From positions 189,512 to 253,511 of the forward strand of contig DLGZ01000054.1 of assembly GCA_002482965.1 (NCBI GenBank): a stretch of 64,000 nt of DNA, read 5' to 3'. Shown one piece after another: positions 43,378 to 52,522 of the stretch; position 1 is the stretch's first letter, and each line of letters starts with the position of its first letter. The position numbers were made by a program, and so were the translations under genes. The DNA is from Verrucomicrobiaceae bacterium UBA7681. Its GTDB lineage: Bacteria > Verrucomicrobiota > Verrucomicrobiia > Verrucomicrobiales > Verrucomicrobiaceae. Under the pieces are notes generated by a model. That model made no database searches and had not been told where the DNA came from. It saw only the letters and a list, made by a program, of their open reading frames with translations.

Positions 43378-44472
43378 CTACTTCCCCAGCACCTGCTTCA
43401 GCACTTCGATGCAGCGCTCGTTCTGCGGCATGGTGCCGACACTGATGCGCACCCATTCGGGAAGCTTGTAGGCGGCCATGGCGCGGACGATGACGCCCTT
43501 GTCCATCATCGCTTTGAAGACGGCATTGCCATCGCCGACTTTGACGAGGACGAAGTTGGCGTAGCTGGGGATGTATTCGAGGCCCATTTCACCAAACTGC
43601 TGCTGCAGGTAGCCGCGGCCTTCGTCGGTGATGGCCTTGGTCTTGTTCTGGTGCTCTTCGTCAAGCAGTCCGGCCAGCGCACCGGCCTGGGCGATGGAGT
43701 TGAGATTGAAGGGCTGACGCGTGCGCTGGAGCACATCAATGAGCTCCTTGTTCGCGATGCCGTAACCGACGCGTGTACCTGCAAGGCCTTGGATTTTCGA
43801 AAAGGTGCGGAGCACGACCACGTTGCGCCCTTCGCGAACGTATTTGAGCGTGTCCGGCGGATTATCGAGGAACTCATAGTAGGCCTCGTCAAACACGACG
43901 ACGACATGCTTCGGGACCTTGGCCATGAAGCTGTCGATCTGCTCCTGCGTAACGAGCGTGCCGGTAGGATTGTTCGGGTTGGCGATGAAGACTTCCTTGG
44001 TGTTCGGCGTGATGGCGGCGGCCATCGCGTCAAGATCATGCACGTAACCGGGATCCGGCACTTCGATGGTGTCAGCACCAAAAACCCTGGCCATGAGCTT
44101 ATAGACGAGGAAGGAATGCTCAGCCGTAACGATGTTGTCACCGGGCTTGAGGAAGGCGTGGCCGATGAATTCGATGACTTCATTGGAGCCGCAGCCCATG
44201 ATGATGTTGCCCATTTCCAGGCCAAGTTTTTCCGCCAGCGCATTGCGCAGCTTCCAGGAGGCGCCGTCCGGGTAGATGTTGACCTCTTTGACGGCCTCCT
44301 GCATCGCCACGATGGCCTTTGGCGAAGGCCCAAGCGGGTTCTCGTTGGAGGCGAGCTTGATGATGTCCTCCGGCTTCAGGCCGCGTTCACGGGCCACATC
44401 TTCGATGGGTTTGCCGGGTTCGTAAGCGACGAGGTCTTTGAGCTGTGGGTTGGCGTAGTTCCAGATGGACAT
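43378..44472 (-). CDS. hisC: Histidinol-phosphate aminotransferase
   Basis: This PLP enzyme of aspartate-aminotransferase fold I transaminates imidazole-acetol phosphate in His synthesis. Blocks seen: IIKLASNENPLGPSPKAI, GCGSNEVIEFIGHAFL, FIANPNNPTGTLV, and VVFDEAYYEF. The PLP-lysine is in RTFSKIQGLAGTRVGYG. Length 364 after choosing the ATG at MSIWNYANPQ. Some HisC-like enzymes act on phenylalanine or tyrosine. No other his genes are adjacent. Confidence 0.93.
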   Translation of the reverse strand: MSIWNYANPQLKDLVAYEPGKPIEDVARERGLKPEDIIKLASNENPLGPSPKAIVAMQEAVKEVNIYPDGASWKLRNALAEKLGLEMGNIIMGCGSNEVIEFIGHAFLKPGDNIVTAEHSFLVYKLMARVFGADTIEVPDPGYVHDLDAMAAAITPNTKEVFIANPNNPTGTLVTQEQIDSFMAKVPKHVVVVFDEAYYEFLDNPPDTLKYVREGRNVVVLRTFSKIQGLAGTRVGYGIANKELIDVLQRTRQPFNLNSIAQAGALAGLLDEEHQNKTKAITDEGRGYLQQQFGEMGLEYIPSYANFVLVKVGDGNAVFKAMMDKGVIVRAMAAYKLPEWVRISVGTMPQNERCIEVLKQVLGK

Positions 44473-44562
44473 GGTTGGTGGCTTGGAGGAACGTTTCTTG
44501 GACTTGGATGGCGACGATGGCAAGTCCGTGTAAAGTCTGTCTGAGACTTCGTTTCAACCGCC

Positions 44563-45819
44563 ATGCCAACCACGCTGCCCGACACTTCGGAACTGCTCCT
44601 GTCCCTCGGCACCGCCATTGGGCTGGGGCTGCTCGTCGGGTTGCAGCGCGAATGGGTGCAAAATCGTATCGCGGGCATCCGCACCTTTGCCCTGCTGACC
44701 CTGTTCGGCGCGCTGACAGGGCTGCTGGGGAATGTTTATGGCAGCTGGGTGATAGCCGCAGGATTCATCACCTTTGCCTGCATTGTGGTGCTGGGCAGCT
44801 GGCTGCGACAGGCAAAACGACCGCCGGTTTCCGGCCTCGCCACGGAAATGGCGATGCTGGTAATGTTTGTCACAGGCATCATCACCATGCTCGGAGAGCG
44901 GCTCCTCGCCGTCATGATCGCCGGCGGCGTCATGGCGCTGCTCCAAAGCAAGAAGGGGCTGCATGCGATGGTCCGGCATTTCGGTGAGGAAGATCTGCGT
45001 GCGATCGTGCGACTCGTTCTCCTGGGACTGGTCATTCTGCCTGCGCTGCCAAACCGCGAGATGGGGTATCTCGGCGTCCTCAATCCCTTCGCCATCTGGC
45101 TCATCGTGGTGCTGATCGTCGGCATCAGCCTCATGGCGTACATGGCTGAAAAATATCTGGGCGGTTCCAAAGGGGCCGCCGTCGCCGGCCTCCTCGGCGG
45201 ACTGGTCTCCAGCACCGCGACCACGGCCAGCAGCGCACGCCGCAGCAAAACTTCAACCGCCGGCAGCTTGTCACTCGCGGCCATGGCATTGATCGCCTCC
45301 GCCGTGGCCTTCGTACGCCTGCTGGCGGAGGTGATGATCGTCGCCTCCGATCACATGCGCGAGCTGCTGCCGCCACTGGTTGCCATGATGCTCTGGGTCG
45401 GGCTGATCGCCGCTGTGGCGCATCGTCTCGCGGAAAGCGCCGATTCGGAACCCGTGGATGAGCACCCGCCGTCTGAAATGAAGAATGCTGTCGTACTCGG
45501 ACTGCTCTATGCGCTCGTGCTGGTCATCGTGGCCTACACGCGCCAGCACAGCGGCTCGTCCGGGCTCTACCTGGCAGCCTTCCTTTCCGGCCTGCCGGAC
45601 ATGTCCGCCATCACGCTTTCCACCTCACGGCTCGTCACTACCGGCCATCTCGAAACATCCATCGCATGGCGCATGATTCTCGTCGGCGGCATGGCCAATT
45701 TGTGTTTCAAAATGGCCTTCGTGATCGCCCTCGGTTCACGTGCCTACATCAAACCCGCATTGCTCGGCCTGCTGCTGTCGGTCGCGGGTGGCGCGGCCAT
45801 TTTGGCGTTCTGGCCCTAA
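44563..45819 (+). CDS. MgtC/SapB plus DUF4010 integral membrane protein
   Basis: The 418-residue inner-membrane protein has about twelve hydrophobic helices. The N-terminal MgtC-like part (GTAIGLGLLVGLQREW, then AGIRTFALLTLFGALTGLLG) is joined to a DUF4010 C-terminal part (SSTATTASSARRSK, FLSGLPDMSAITLSTSRL). In other bacteria MgtC proteins respond to low Mg2+ or phosphate; DUF4010 is uncharacterised. It is divergent from hisC. Confidence 0.9.
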   Translation: MPTTLPDTSELLLSLGTAIGLGLLVGLQREWVQNRIAGIRTFALLTLFGALTGLLGNVYGSWVIAAGFITFACIVVLGSWLRQAKRPPVSGLATEMAMLVMFVTGIITMLGERLLAVMIAGGVMALLQSKKGLHAMVRHFGEEDLRAIVRLVLLGLVILPALPNREMGYLGVLNPFAIWLIVVLIVGISLMAYMAEKYLGGSKGAAVAGLLGGLVSSTATTASSARRSKTSTAGSLSLAAMALIASAVAFVRLLAEVMIVASDHMRELLPPLVAMMLWVGLIAAVAHRLAESADSEPVDEHPPSEMKNAVVLGLLYALVLVIVAYTRQHSGSSGLYLAAFLSGLPDMSAITLSTSRLVTTGHLETSIAWRMILVGGMANLCFKMAFVIALGSRAYIKPALLGLLLSVAGGAAILAFWP

Positions 45820-45894
45820 AGCCCGGCCATCTGCTCAAAGAATGCAGGATGAATCCCAACGACAGATCACTGCGAGACGTATCTACTTCACATC

Positions 45895-46857
45895 ATGCCC
45901 GCCGAATTTAAAGACTACTACGCAACCCTTGGCGTCGCACGCGATGCCAGCGCGGACGAGATCAAGAAGGCCTTCCGCAAACTGGCCCGACTCTACCATC
46001 CCGACACCGCCAAAGATAAAAAGACGGCGGAAGCCAAGTTCAAGGAGATCAACGAGGCCAACGAGGTGCTCAGTGACCCGGACAAGCGCAAAAAGTATGA
46101 CACCCTCGGCGCAGGCTGGCAGGACGCCGGCAATTTCCAGTCGCCTCCACCGGGCGCAGGCGGTCAAGAGCAGGACTTCCACTTTGGTGGCACCGGCTTC
46201 AGCGACTTCTTCGAGCAGTACTTCAGCGGTGGCAGCCGTTATGGCTTCCCCCAGGGTTTTGACGAGGGCGGCCCCACCGGTTCAGCCCCAAGAGGCCGTT
46301 CGCGCCGTGGCCATGACATCGAGGGCGACATCCTCGTCACGCTGGAAGAAGCCATGCACGGCACCCAGCGGCCGATTTCACTGCAAACCGCCAACCGCCA
46401 GACGGGTGCAGTGCAGACACACAGCTTTGAGGTACGCATCCCGCCCGGTGCCACCGATGGCCGCCGCATCCGCGTCCCCGGCCAGGGCGAACCCGGCCAA
46501 AACGGCGGCGAAGCTGGAGATCTCTACCTGCGCGTGCGCCACGCTGCACATCCCGAATTTACCACTGAAGAAGCCGATATGCATCATGAACTCGACCTTG
46601 CTCCATGGGAGGCTGTGCTCGGCGCGGAGGTGATCGTGCCGACGCTCGACGGCTCCATCAAACTGCGCATCCCCGCCGGCAGTGAAAACGGCCAGAACCT
46701 GCGCGTGCGCGGGCGGGGCCTGCCCAAAGGCAAGACCGGCGAGCGCGGTGATTTCTTTGTGAAACTTCAGATCGTGCTGCCAGACAAGATCAGCGATGCC
46801 GAACGTGCGTTGTGGGAACAACTGCGCAGCGCCTCCACCTTCAACCCACGCGCCTGA
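45895..46857 (+). CDS. cbpA: DnaJ-family co-chaperone CbpA
   Basis: The J domain has HPD at residues 35-37 (LARLYHPDT) and is followed by a Gly/Phe-rich linker (residues 75-125). The two C-terminal substrate domains (GDILVTLEEAMHG, EVIVPTLDGSIKLRIPAG) come next. The Cys-rich zinc finger is missing, which separates CbpA from DnaJ. It stimulates DnaK ATPase in the cytosol. One base separates it from the CbpM-like gene, as in known pairs. Length 320. Confidence 0.92.
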   Translation: MPAEFKDYYATLGVARDASADEIKKAFRKLARLYHPDTAKDKKTAEAKFKEINEANEVLSDPDKRKKYDTLGAGWQDAGNFQSPPPGAGGQEQDFHFGGTGFSDFFEQYFSGGSRYGFPQGFDEGGPTGSAPRGRSRRGHDIEGDILVTLEEAMHGTQRPISLQTANRQTGAVQTHSFEVRIPPGATDGRRIRVPGQGEPGQNGGEAGDLYLRVRHAAHPEFTTEEADMHHELDLAPWEAVLGAEVIVPTLDGSIKLRIPAGSENGQNLRVRGRGLPKGKTGERGDFFVKLQIVLPDKISDAERALWEQLRSASTFNPRA

Positions 46858-46858
46858 T

Positions 46859-47113
46859 ATGAGCCATTCCACCTCTCAAACTTACTCGCTGGAAATCTTC
46901 GCCGAGACGACCGGTGTCTCCACGCAGTTGATCGTGCAGTATCAGGAGCATGGCATCCTCCCACCTCAATTGGATGACGACACGGTGCGTGCCCTGCGCC
47001 GCATCGAGCATCTGCGGGAAACCTGCGAGATGAACCTCCGAGGCCTCAAGATGCTCACGCAGTTGCTCGATGAAGTCGAACAACTGCGCCAGGAACTGCG
47101 CACCCGGCGCTGA
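46859..47113 (+). CDS. cbpM: CbpM-like chaperone modulator
   Basis: The 84-residue protein has a MerR-like N-terminal helix-turn-helix (YSLEIFAETTGVSTQLIVQYQEHGIL) and a C-terminal helical dimer arm with heptad Leu (MLTQLLDEVEQLRQEL). CbpM binds the J domain of CbpA and inhibits it. The position directly after cbpA supports this role. The ATG overlaps no other gene. Confidence 0.88.
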   Translation: MSHSTSQTYSLEIFAETTGVSTQLIVQYQEHGILPPQLDDDTVRALRRIEHLRETCEMNLRGLKMLTQLLDEVEQLRQELRTRR

Positions 47114-47118
47114 GGTCT

Positions 47119-48480
47119 TTAAGCAAACTGCGTCACGCCGGGAATTGGCATCGGAGTTGGCTCAAATTTGTCGCCATACTGCAGATTATCAGGAGCGAGG
47201 TCCTGCTTGGAAGACATGATCGCCAGCGCCACACGTGCGCCTTTTTTATCCTCCTTCGCTTCCGGTGCAGCGTCGTCCTTCCAGAGGATTTTCTGCCCCG
47301 TGTAAGCGGCTTCACGGCCCATGATTGCGATAAGCGTGCTGCTCATCATGCGGTCGCCGTCATTGATGACCTCGCCTTTGCGGATCGCGTTAAAGAGCGC
47401 CTGATGCTCCAGATCGTACATGTTTTTCTCCTCACCGCGCCAGCGCCAGCGTTTTGCACCCTCGATGAATGGTGCGGGGCCTTTGCCGATAACCAGACGC
47501 CCCTTGGTGCCCTGGATATTGTCGATGACTTCGTTATGGCAGCCGGTGATCTGACGGTTGGTGATGTGGCAAAGAATGCCGCCAGCCCATTCGAAAGCGC
47601 AGTGAAAGTGATCGAAGATATTTCCGTCCTCCGCAGGCCGTTGGCGACCACCTGTCGCGATGACACTCACAGGCGGGGTGTCCTTCATGGCCCAGCAGAT
47701 CTTGTCCAGGCTGTGCACCGCCTGCTCGACGAGGCTGTCGCCACTGAGCCAGGAGAAGTTGTACCAGTTGCGCACCTGCCACTCAACATCCCCCATCCCT
47801 GCGGGACGACCTGCCGCAGGCGGCATGACTTTCACCGGCCCTGCGTAATAGGTCGCGAGAATGCCGGTGATGTCGCCGATCTCGCCATCATGGAGCCGCT
47901 TGTAGCACTCGATGCGGCTGGTGGAATAGCGCCAGCAGAAACCGGCCACAAGATTGAGCTTCTTCTGCTTGGCCTTTTCGACCGCCGCCTGCGCGACGAG
48001 ATAACCGGCGGCATCCACCGCCATCGGCTTTTCGCAAAAGATGTGCTTTCCGGCTTCGACCGCTGCGGTGAGGTGCAGAGGGCGGAACCCTGGCGGGGTC
48101 GCAAGCAGAACGACGTCCACGCCGCAGTCGATGAGCTTTTGATAAGCATCCAGACCCGTGAACCTTTTATCCGGCTGCACATCGACCCGATCCGGAAACT
48201 GGGTGGAGAGATTCTTGATGCTGCTCTCGATCTGCGAGTCGAACGCATCAGCCATCGCCACGATTTTCGAATTGTAATCCGCGCCAAGAGCCTGCGCCGC
48301 CGCGCCGGTGCCACGACCGCCACAGCCGATGAGGCCGATCTTCAAAGTCTCGTTTGAGTCCGCCTTCTGCTGAGCCAGCAGGCTGCCTGCGGAAGTGAAA
48401 ATGGCCGGAGCCAGCAAGGCACCACCACTGGCATTGAGAAAACGGCGGCGAGAAAAGGCGGAGGCGGCTGGGTCAGACAT
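47119..48480 (-). CDS. Tat-exported Gfo/Idh/MocA family oxidoreductase
   Basis: A twin-arginine signal opens the protein (SRRRFLNASGGALLAPAIF, residues 9-27), which places the start. The Rossmann turn is GLIGCGGRGTGAA, the family motif is CEKPMA near residue 134, and DSLVEQAVHSLDKI is the substrate-side block. The end IPGVTQFA is typical of verrucomicrobial members. Length 453. A nine-base homopolymer lies 9 bases before the ATG. The gene is convergent with cbpM; stop codons are 5 bases apart. Confidence 0.9.
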   Translation of the reverse strand: MSDPAASAFSRRRFLNASGGALLAPAIFTSAGSLLAQQKADSNETLKIGLIGCGGRGTGAAAQALGADYNSKIVAMADAFDSQIESSIKNLSTQFPDRVDVQPDKRFTGLDAYQKLIDCGVDVVLLATPPGFRPLHLTAAVEAGKHIFCEKPMAVDAAGYLVAQAAVEKAKQKKLNLVAGFCWRYSTSRIECYKRLHDGEIGDITGILATYYAGPVKVMPPAAGRPAGMGDVEWQVRNWYNFSWLSGDSLVEQAVHSLDKICWAMKDTPPVSVIATGGRQRPAEDGNIFDHFHCAFEWAGGILCHITNRQITGCHNEVIDNIQGTKGRLVIGKGPAPFIEGAKRWRWRGEEKNMYDLEHQALFNAIRKGEVINDGDRMMSSTLIAIMGREAAYTGQKILWKDDAAPEAKEDKKGARVALAIMSSKQDLAPDNLQYGDKFEPTPMPIPGVTQFA

Positions 48481-48489
48481 GGGAATTGA

Positions 48490-48498
48490 GGGGGGGGG
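48490..48498. repeat. Nine-base G/C homopolymer before the Gfo/Idh start
   Basis: Nine G residues on the plus strand (nine C in the minus-strand leader) lie at positions -10 to -18 relative to the ATG, where a ribosome site would be. Length change by slippage could alter expression. Confidence 0.6.
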
Positions 48499-48621
48499 TT
48501 GCAAACAGGCTATGAAATTCGGCACGGCAACGTCAAACCTTTCAGCGAAAGGTGCAGATAGCATCACGCTGCGAGCCAGCCATTAGGAAGCCCCTAATGC
48601 GCCGATGTCCGCCCGTTTTCT

Positions 48622-49104
48622 TCAACTATGGCGCGGGATGATCTTCGTCGGCCCCGAAGACTGTGGCGGACGCCCGTCATTATCCAGATCGCTCAGCGGC
48701 TGTGTTTCCCCACGGCTGATTTCGTCGTCAGGCGAAGGCTGGAGCAACGCGTCCACGAGGAGCTGTGTATCTTCCAGAAAGGTCAGTCCGGCGCGGCGCA
48801 AAAAATCCACCTCCGAGGCATGCGTGTGCAAGGTGATGAGCAGGCATTCCCCTTGGAACAAGGCCAGCACAAACACGCCCTCATAACCGAACCAGAACGT
48901 TTTCACGTCACGGTCACCTCCGCTGCCAAAATGGGCGCGCGCATCATGCAGGGATTGCAGGAGACGCTCGGCACGAAACTCCTCAAAGGGGAGCAGATTG
49001 ATCAAAATTTGCCGCCGCCAGCACAGCAGCAGACCATTGACCGAACCGGCGTGTTTCAGACGTTCGAGCGCAGACCGAAGAGAAGGAGTGATGGATGCAG
49101 CCAT
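48622..49104 (-). CDS. Roadblock/LC7-like domain protein
   Basis: The 160-residue protein has a beta-helix-beta pattern with SVNGLLLCWRRQILINLLPFEEF near the start. RDVKTFWFGYEGVFVLALFQGECLLITLH follows, like Roadblock/LC7 (MglB-type) modules that regulate small GTPases. Residues after 130 form a polar tail. A GGAGG sequence 10-14 bases before the ATG is one of the few true Shine-Dalgarno sites in the window. Four bases separate it from the partner gene upstream. No Ras-like GTPase is adjacent. Confidence 0.65.
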   Translation of the reverse strand: MAASITPSLRSALERLKHAGSVNGLLLCWRRQILINLLPFEEFRAERLLQSLHDARAHFGSGGDRDVKTFWFGYEGVFVLALFQGECLLITLHTHASEVDFLRRAGLTFLEDTQLLVDALLQPSPDDEISRGETQPLSDLDNDGRPPQSSGPTKIIPRHS

Positions 49105-49108
49105 GGTT

Positions 49109-49429
49109 TTATGCCTCCAGGGAGTTTGCGCGAGTGAGGAGTTCAAACATCGGCACGCGTTCGCCAATGTGTGCACCTGCACCGGGGTCTTTAGCATCGG
49201 TGCCGGCGTCGAAATAGGCAAAGTTCAGGGTGAAATCCTCCTCCTGCAGCGTCCCCATCCAAGGGGCACCCAGTTCGAGGCATTCGCCCACCTTCAATCC
49301 GAAGTGCCGCAGCCCTTGAAAATCGGCGGCGTAGTTGTTCACGGCTTCCTGACCGCTGTCACTGGCGACGACGCCATCTTTCAGGGTGAAGAGTTGCAGG
49401 GGGAGAGGTATTACCTCGAGTTCGCTCAT
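49109..49429 (-). CDS. Hypothetical protein paired with the Roadblock-like gene
   Basis: The 106-residue acidic protein starts MSELEVIPLPLQLFTLKDGV and is rich in Phe, Leu and Gly with no signal peptide. I recognise no motif. It ends 4 bases before the Roadblock-like start on the same strand, so the two are almost surely co-translated and may form a complex. Confidence 0.65.
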   Translation of the reverse strand: MSELEVIPLPLQLFTLKDGVVASDSGQEAVNNYAADFQGLRHFGLKVGECLELGAPWMGTLQEEDFTLNFAYFDAGTDAKDPGAGAHIGERVPMFELLTRANSLEA

Positions 49430-49581
49430 GGAGATATTGAAGTTGTCCCTCTTAGGTCTCAAAAATACGCTGATGAGGCAAGCATAATCCACAGATGCGG
49501 AAAAATAGAAGCCCCTTCCCCGCCTGACTCTGCGACCCTTTGCTTTCTTTCGTCGTATCCCTGCGCTATCTGTCCCTCCCC

Positions 49582-49950
49582 ATGACCGCCGTCGCCCCCA
49601 GTTTCAAAATCGGCAATGAAAAGCTCATCAAGGTGCTGCCGAACGCCGCCAACCGCCTGCTAGGCCTGCTCAAAAAGCAGGGTCGCGCTGAAAACGGCGC
49701 CCTGCGAGTGGCCGTCGTCGGCGGCGGCTGCTCCGGCCTGCAGTACAAAATGGATCTTGTCGATGGCCCCGCCAATCGTGACATCATGGTCACCTCCAGC
49801 GAGGTGCGCGTCGTCATCGACCCCAAGAGCGCCCTCTTTGTCTCCGGTTCCGAGCTGGATTACAGCGACGACATCCAGAGCGGCGGCTTCAAGGTGAAGA
49901 ACCCGAATGCTGTCGTCACCTGCTCCTGTGGTGAAAGCTTTGCCGCCTGA
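49582..49950 (+). CDS. A-type iron-sulfur carrier (IscA/SufA/ErpA family)
   Basis: The 122-residue cytosolic scaffold has the HesB fold: NAANRLLGLLKKQGR, then LRVAVVGGGCSGLQYKMDLVD with the first Cys near residue 53. The C-terminal CSCGESF holds the second and third Cys of the 2Fe-2S/4Fe-4S site. It should receive and deliver Fe-S clusters. hscB follows 5 bases downstream. Without the rest of an isc or suf set it cannot be named exactly. Confidence 0.9.
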   Translation: MTAVAPSFKIGNEKLIKVLPNAANRLLGLLKKQGRAENGALRVAVVGGGCSGLQYKMDLVDGPANRDIMVTSSEVRVVIDPKSALFVSGSELDYSDDIQSGGFKVKNPNAVVTCSCGESFAA

Positions 49951-49955
49951 GCCCG

Positions 49956-50516
49956 ATGTCAAACGCCTTTGCCCTCCTCGGCCTGCCGCGCATAGCCGCA
50001 CTCGATGACGAGGCGCTGCAGCAGGCATGGCTGGCCGCCAGCCGCAGCGCGCATCCCGACCAGCCCGGTGGCGATGCCGCCCACGCCGCTGAGATCAACT
50101 CTGCCTACGAAACGCTGCAAGCCCCCGAGAAACGCCTCAAACATCTGCTCGATTTACATGCGGTGCCCTGGCGCACCGTTCCCATCGACGAGGCGATGAT
50201 GTCCCTCTTCGGCAAGATGGGCCCCGCGCTGCAGAGCGTCGCGGCTTTCCTCAAGCGCAAACAGACCGCCACCTCCGCACTCGCCAAGGCCCTGCTGGCC
50301 CCAGATGAAATGCGGCTGCGTGAGCAGCTTGAGGAACTCGGCACCACGCTTGATGCCGAGCGCACCGCCCTGCTGGCGGACCTTCCCGCCTTCGACACCC
50401 GCCTCAGCACAGGCGACACCACCGCCCTCACCGACCTGCAAATCCTACAGGCGCGTCTGGCCTATTTTGGCAAATGGCAGGCTCAGGTACGCGAAGCTTT
50501 GCTGAGTTTGATGTGA
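49956..50516 (+). CDS. hscB: Fe-S co-chaperone HscB
   Basis: The 186-residue protein has an N-terminal J domain with HPD (SRSAHPDQPGG near residue 32) and the EINSAYETL helix. A helical C-terminal domain (residues 80-186), the part that binds the IscU scaffold, follows. It delivers cluster-loaded IscU to the HscA chaperone. It is co-transcribed with the A-type carrier. A C-rich Zn finger as in some HscB is lacking. Confidence 0.88.
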   Translation: MSNAFALLGLPRIAALDDEALQQAWLAASRSAHPDQPGGDAAHAAEINSAYETLQAPEKRLKHLLDLHAVPWRTVPIDEAMMSLFGKMGPALQSVAAFLKRKQTATSALAKALLAPDEMRLREQLEELGTTLDAERTALLADLPAFDTRLSTGDTTALTDLQILQARLAYFGKWQAQVREALLSLM

Positions 50517-50528
50517 GCTAAGGGCTGC

Positions 50529-50747
50529 CTATTTGGCAGGGGCCACTTCGTCTGACGACTCTGCCGCAGCCACGCCCTCGCGCACGCGGCGCAGGCATTC
50601 TTCCGGGCTGGCATCCATGGGCAGCGTGAGCGGCAGGGATCGAACACACAAATGGCGCACGGCACCTGCGCGGCGCACGTGCGTCACTTCAATGTCGTTG
50701 GCGGCAAAGAAGCGCACAACGTCCTGATTGCTGGCGTAACGGCTCAT
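50529..50747 (-). CDS. Small hypothetical protein
   Basis: This 72-residue, mixed-charge protein (MSRYASNQDVVRFFAANDIE, then PEECLRRVREGVAAAE) follows the TPM-domain gene by 17 bases on the same strand. It has no signal or membrane segment and no family that I know. It is convergent with hscB. Confidence 0.5.
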   Translation of the reverse strand: MSRYASNQDVVRFFAANDIEVTHVRRAGAVRHLCVRSLPLTLPMDASPEECLRRVREGVAAAESSDEVAPAK

Positions 50748-50764
50748 ATCGGAGGGCTGGCAGA

Positions 50765-51706
50765 TTAAAAGTCACCGCCACCGCCGAAATCGCCGCCACC
50801 CGAGTCTCCGCCGCCGGAGTCATCGCCAAAACTACCACCAGAACTGGTGTAGTCCGTGTCGGTGCCAGTGTAGCCGCCGTCACTGTGGGACGTGTCCGTG
50901 GAATCTGCGCCAAGGGAGGAGGCGGAGCTGTGGGAACTGAAGAACTGATCATACATCCACATGCCGGCCGCAGCGCCGAACATGCTGCCCATCATGTTTT
51001 GCATGAAGCCGCCACCACCAATGGAAGGCTGGCCCATGCCGCCAGCGCTGGCACCACCACCGCCCGACATGGAACGAAACAAACCGCGAATGAGGCTGAA
51101 GCCCACCCAGATCAGCAGCACGATGCCGATGGTGGGCAGCCAGGAAGAACCACTCTTATTCGTAGCGTGCGCCTTGGAGCCAAAGGAGGTCGCCCCGCTG
51201 TTGTGGTGCGACTTCATGGTGGTGGAAATGAAATTCACGGCATCGATCAGCGCATCATCGTTCTTCTTCTGCCGCAGATTGGCGAGCATACGCTGCACCA
51301 GTGTCTCACGATCCAGCAAGGTGAAGGCCTGCCGTTGTGTGTCTGTGCCGATGACCACCTGCAGATGCGCAGGCTGCTTCACGAGCAGGATGAGGACACC
51401 GTTTACTCCCTTCGCGTGAGCGAGCTTCTCCGCCCACTGGGAAAAACCCCGGTTGGTGGCTGCCTTGTCAGAGTGGAGCACCGTGGACTTCATGTCTTCA
51501 GGGACTGCCGCGAAGGTTTGTACCGCGATGTCCTTGTGCAGCCGCGTGGCGACATCGTTGATCGTGCCCTTGGCGTTCACCTTGGCAAACTCGGAAAAAA
51601 AGGCGCCGTCATCTTGGATGCCACCCGCAGCGCGTGCACCAGCGGTGCCGAGCAACAGCGTGGCAGCGAGCGCGGGAAGGAATAAACGGCGAGTGAGAAT
51701 GTTCAT
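50765..51706 (-). CDS. TPM-domain (YgcG-like) secreted membrane-anchored protein
   Basis: The signal peptide ends AGARA-AG (start ATG chosen for it). The TPM domain covers about residues 30-165 (VNGVLILLVKQPAHLQVVIG, TLVQRML). A membrane helix is near residue 190, and a Gly-Met-rich part and a Gly/Ser/Asp tail ending GGGGDF follow. TPM proteins include photosystem II repair phosphatases and proteins of unknown role. Length 313. A small gene follows. Confidence 0.85.
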   Translation of the reverse strand: MNILTRRLFLPALAATLLLGTAGARAAGGIQDDGAFFSEFAKVNAKGTINDVATRLHKDIAVQTFAAVPEDMKSTVLHSDKAATNRGFSQWAEKLAHAKGVNGVLILLVKQPAHLQVVIGTDTQRQAFTLLDRETLVQRMLANLRQKKNDDALIDAVNFISTTMKSHHNSGATSFGSKAHATNKSGSSWLPTIGIVLLIWVGFSLIRGLFRSMSGGGGASAGGMGQPSIGGGGFMQNMMGSMFGAAAGMWMYDQFFSSHSSASSLGADSTDTSHSDGGYTGTDTDYTSSGGSFGDDSGGGDSGGGDFGGGGDF

Positions 51707-51883
51707 AGTGGGTGAGGAATGCGGGGCTAGCATGCTTCATAGATACGTGCGGCGCACCTGCGAAACACGCTCGTTTTTGTAGTCACTGCCGTGGCAGCTC
51801 AAATGTGAAGTCTGCGTAAACTGCGCACAAACTCATTACACACCACGACTTTACCGGCTTCTGCACTGTGTGAAAATAAGTTT

Positions 51884-52405
51884 ATGGAAAAGACAACATG
51901 TCTGGAAGTTTTGAAACAAGGGTCCTATGCTTGGAACACCTTCCTCCTCGATGAAGGTCTCCAATCAGCCTGCTTGAGCGAAGCGAACCTCCACGGCGCG
52001 GATCTGCGCCGCGTGAATCTGGCCCAGGCAGATCTGCATCTCGCGAATCTCAATGGGGCGGATCTCAGTCTGGCAAATCTGCGAGGAGCAGATCTCAGCC
52101 TGGCCGATCTCCGGGGTGCGAATCTCAATGGCGCAGACCTCAGCCTCGCGAACCTCGAAGGTGCGGACCTGCGCGGAGCCAAATGCACCGGCGTGCAGCT
52201 ACTTGGCGCGGACCTGCGCCGCGTGAACTTCCATGATACGGACCTGCGGAGGGCGAATTTCGCCAACTCGAATCTTTGCGGCGCAGACCTCAGCGGCACA
52301 CGCCTGATCCGGGCGAACCTTTTGGGCGCAGACCTGTGCGGCGCGGACCTCACCGGCGTGGAGATGATTGAGGGAAGGCCCGCAACACTGCGCACGGCCG
52401 CCTAG
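51884..52405 (+). CDS. Pentapeptide-repeat protein
   Basis: After 33 residues the 173-residue protein is almost wholly A(D/N)LxG-type pentapeptides (about 25 units: ANLHG, ADLRR, ANLNG, ADLSL, and so on), which fold as a right-handed beta-helix. The exact role cannot be told; some such proteins mimic DNA and protect gyrase. Many repeats are also near-identical at DNA level (GCGGATCT and GCAGATCT blocks every 15 bases), a sign of unit duplication. No signal peptide. Confidence 0.85.
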   Translation: MEKTTCLEVLKQGSYAWNTFLLDEGLQSACLSEANLHGADLRRVNLAQADLHLANLNGADLSLANLRGADLSLADLRGANLNGADLSLANLEGADLRGAKCTGVQLLGADLRRVNFHDTDLRRANFANSNLCGADLSGTRLIRANLLGADLCGADLTGVEMIEGRPATLRTAA

Positions 52406-52522
52406 CCAGAATGCACAAAATGCGTCTTCTTTGCGCGATTTGGAGACTGCGAAGGCGGGTGTGATGGGCTCGGATTTGCTAAGTGGAAGGGCGCTCAGCT
52501 TTCCATTCATCACTCCAAAACT

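Noticed and set aside
51884..52405. Pentapeptide-repeat gene read as a repeat array rather than a gene
   Set aside because: The repeat is in frame for about 25 units with an ordinary N-terminus and one stop, so it is coding.
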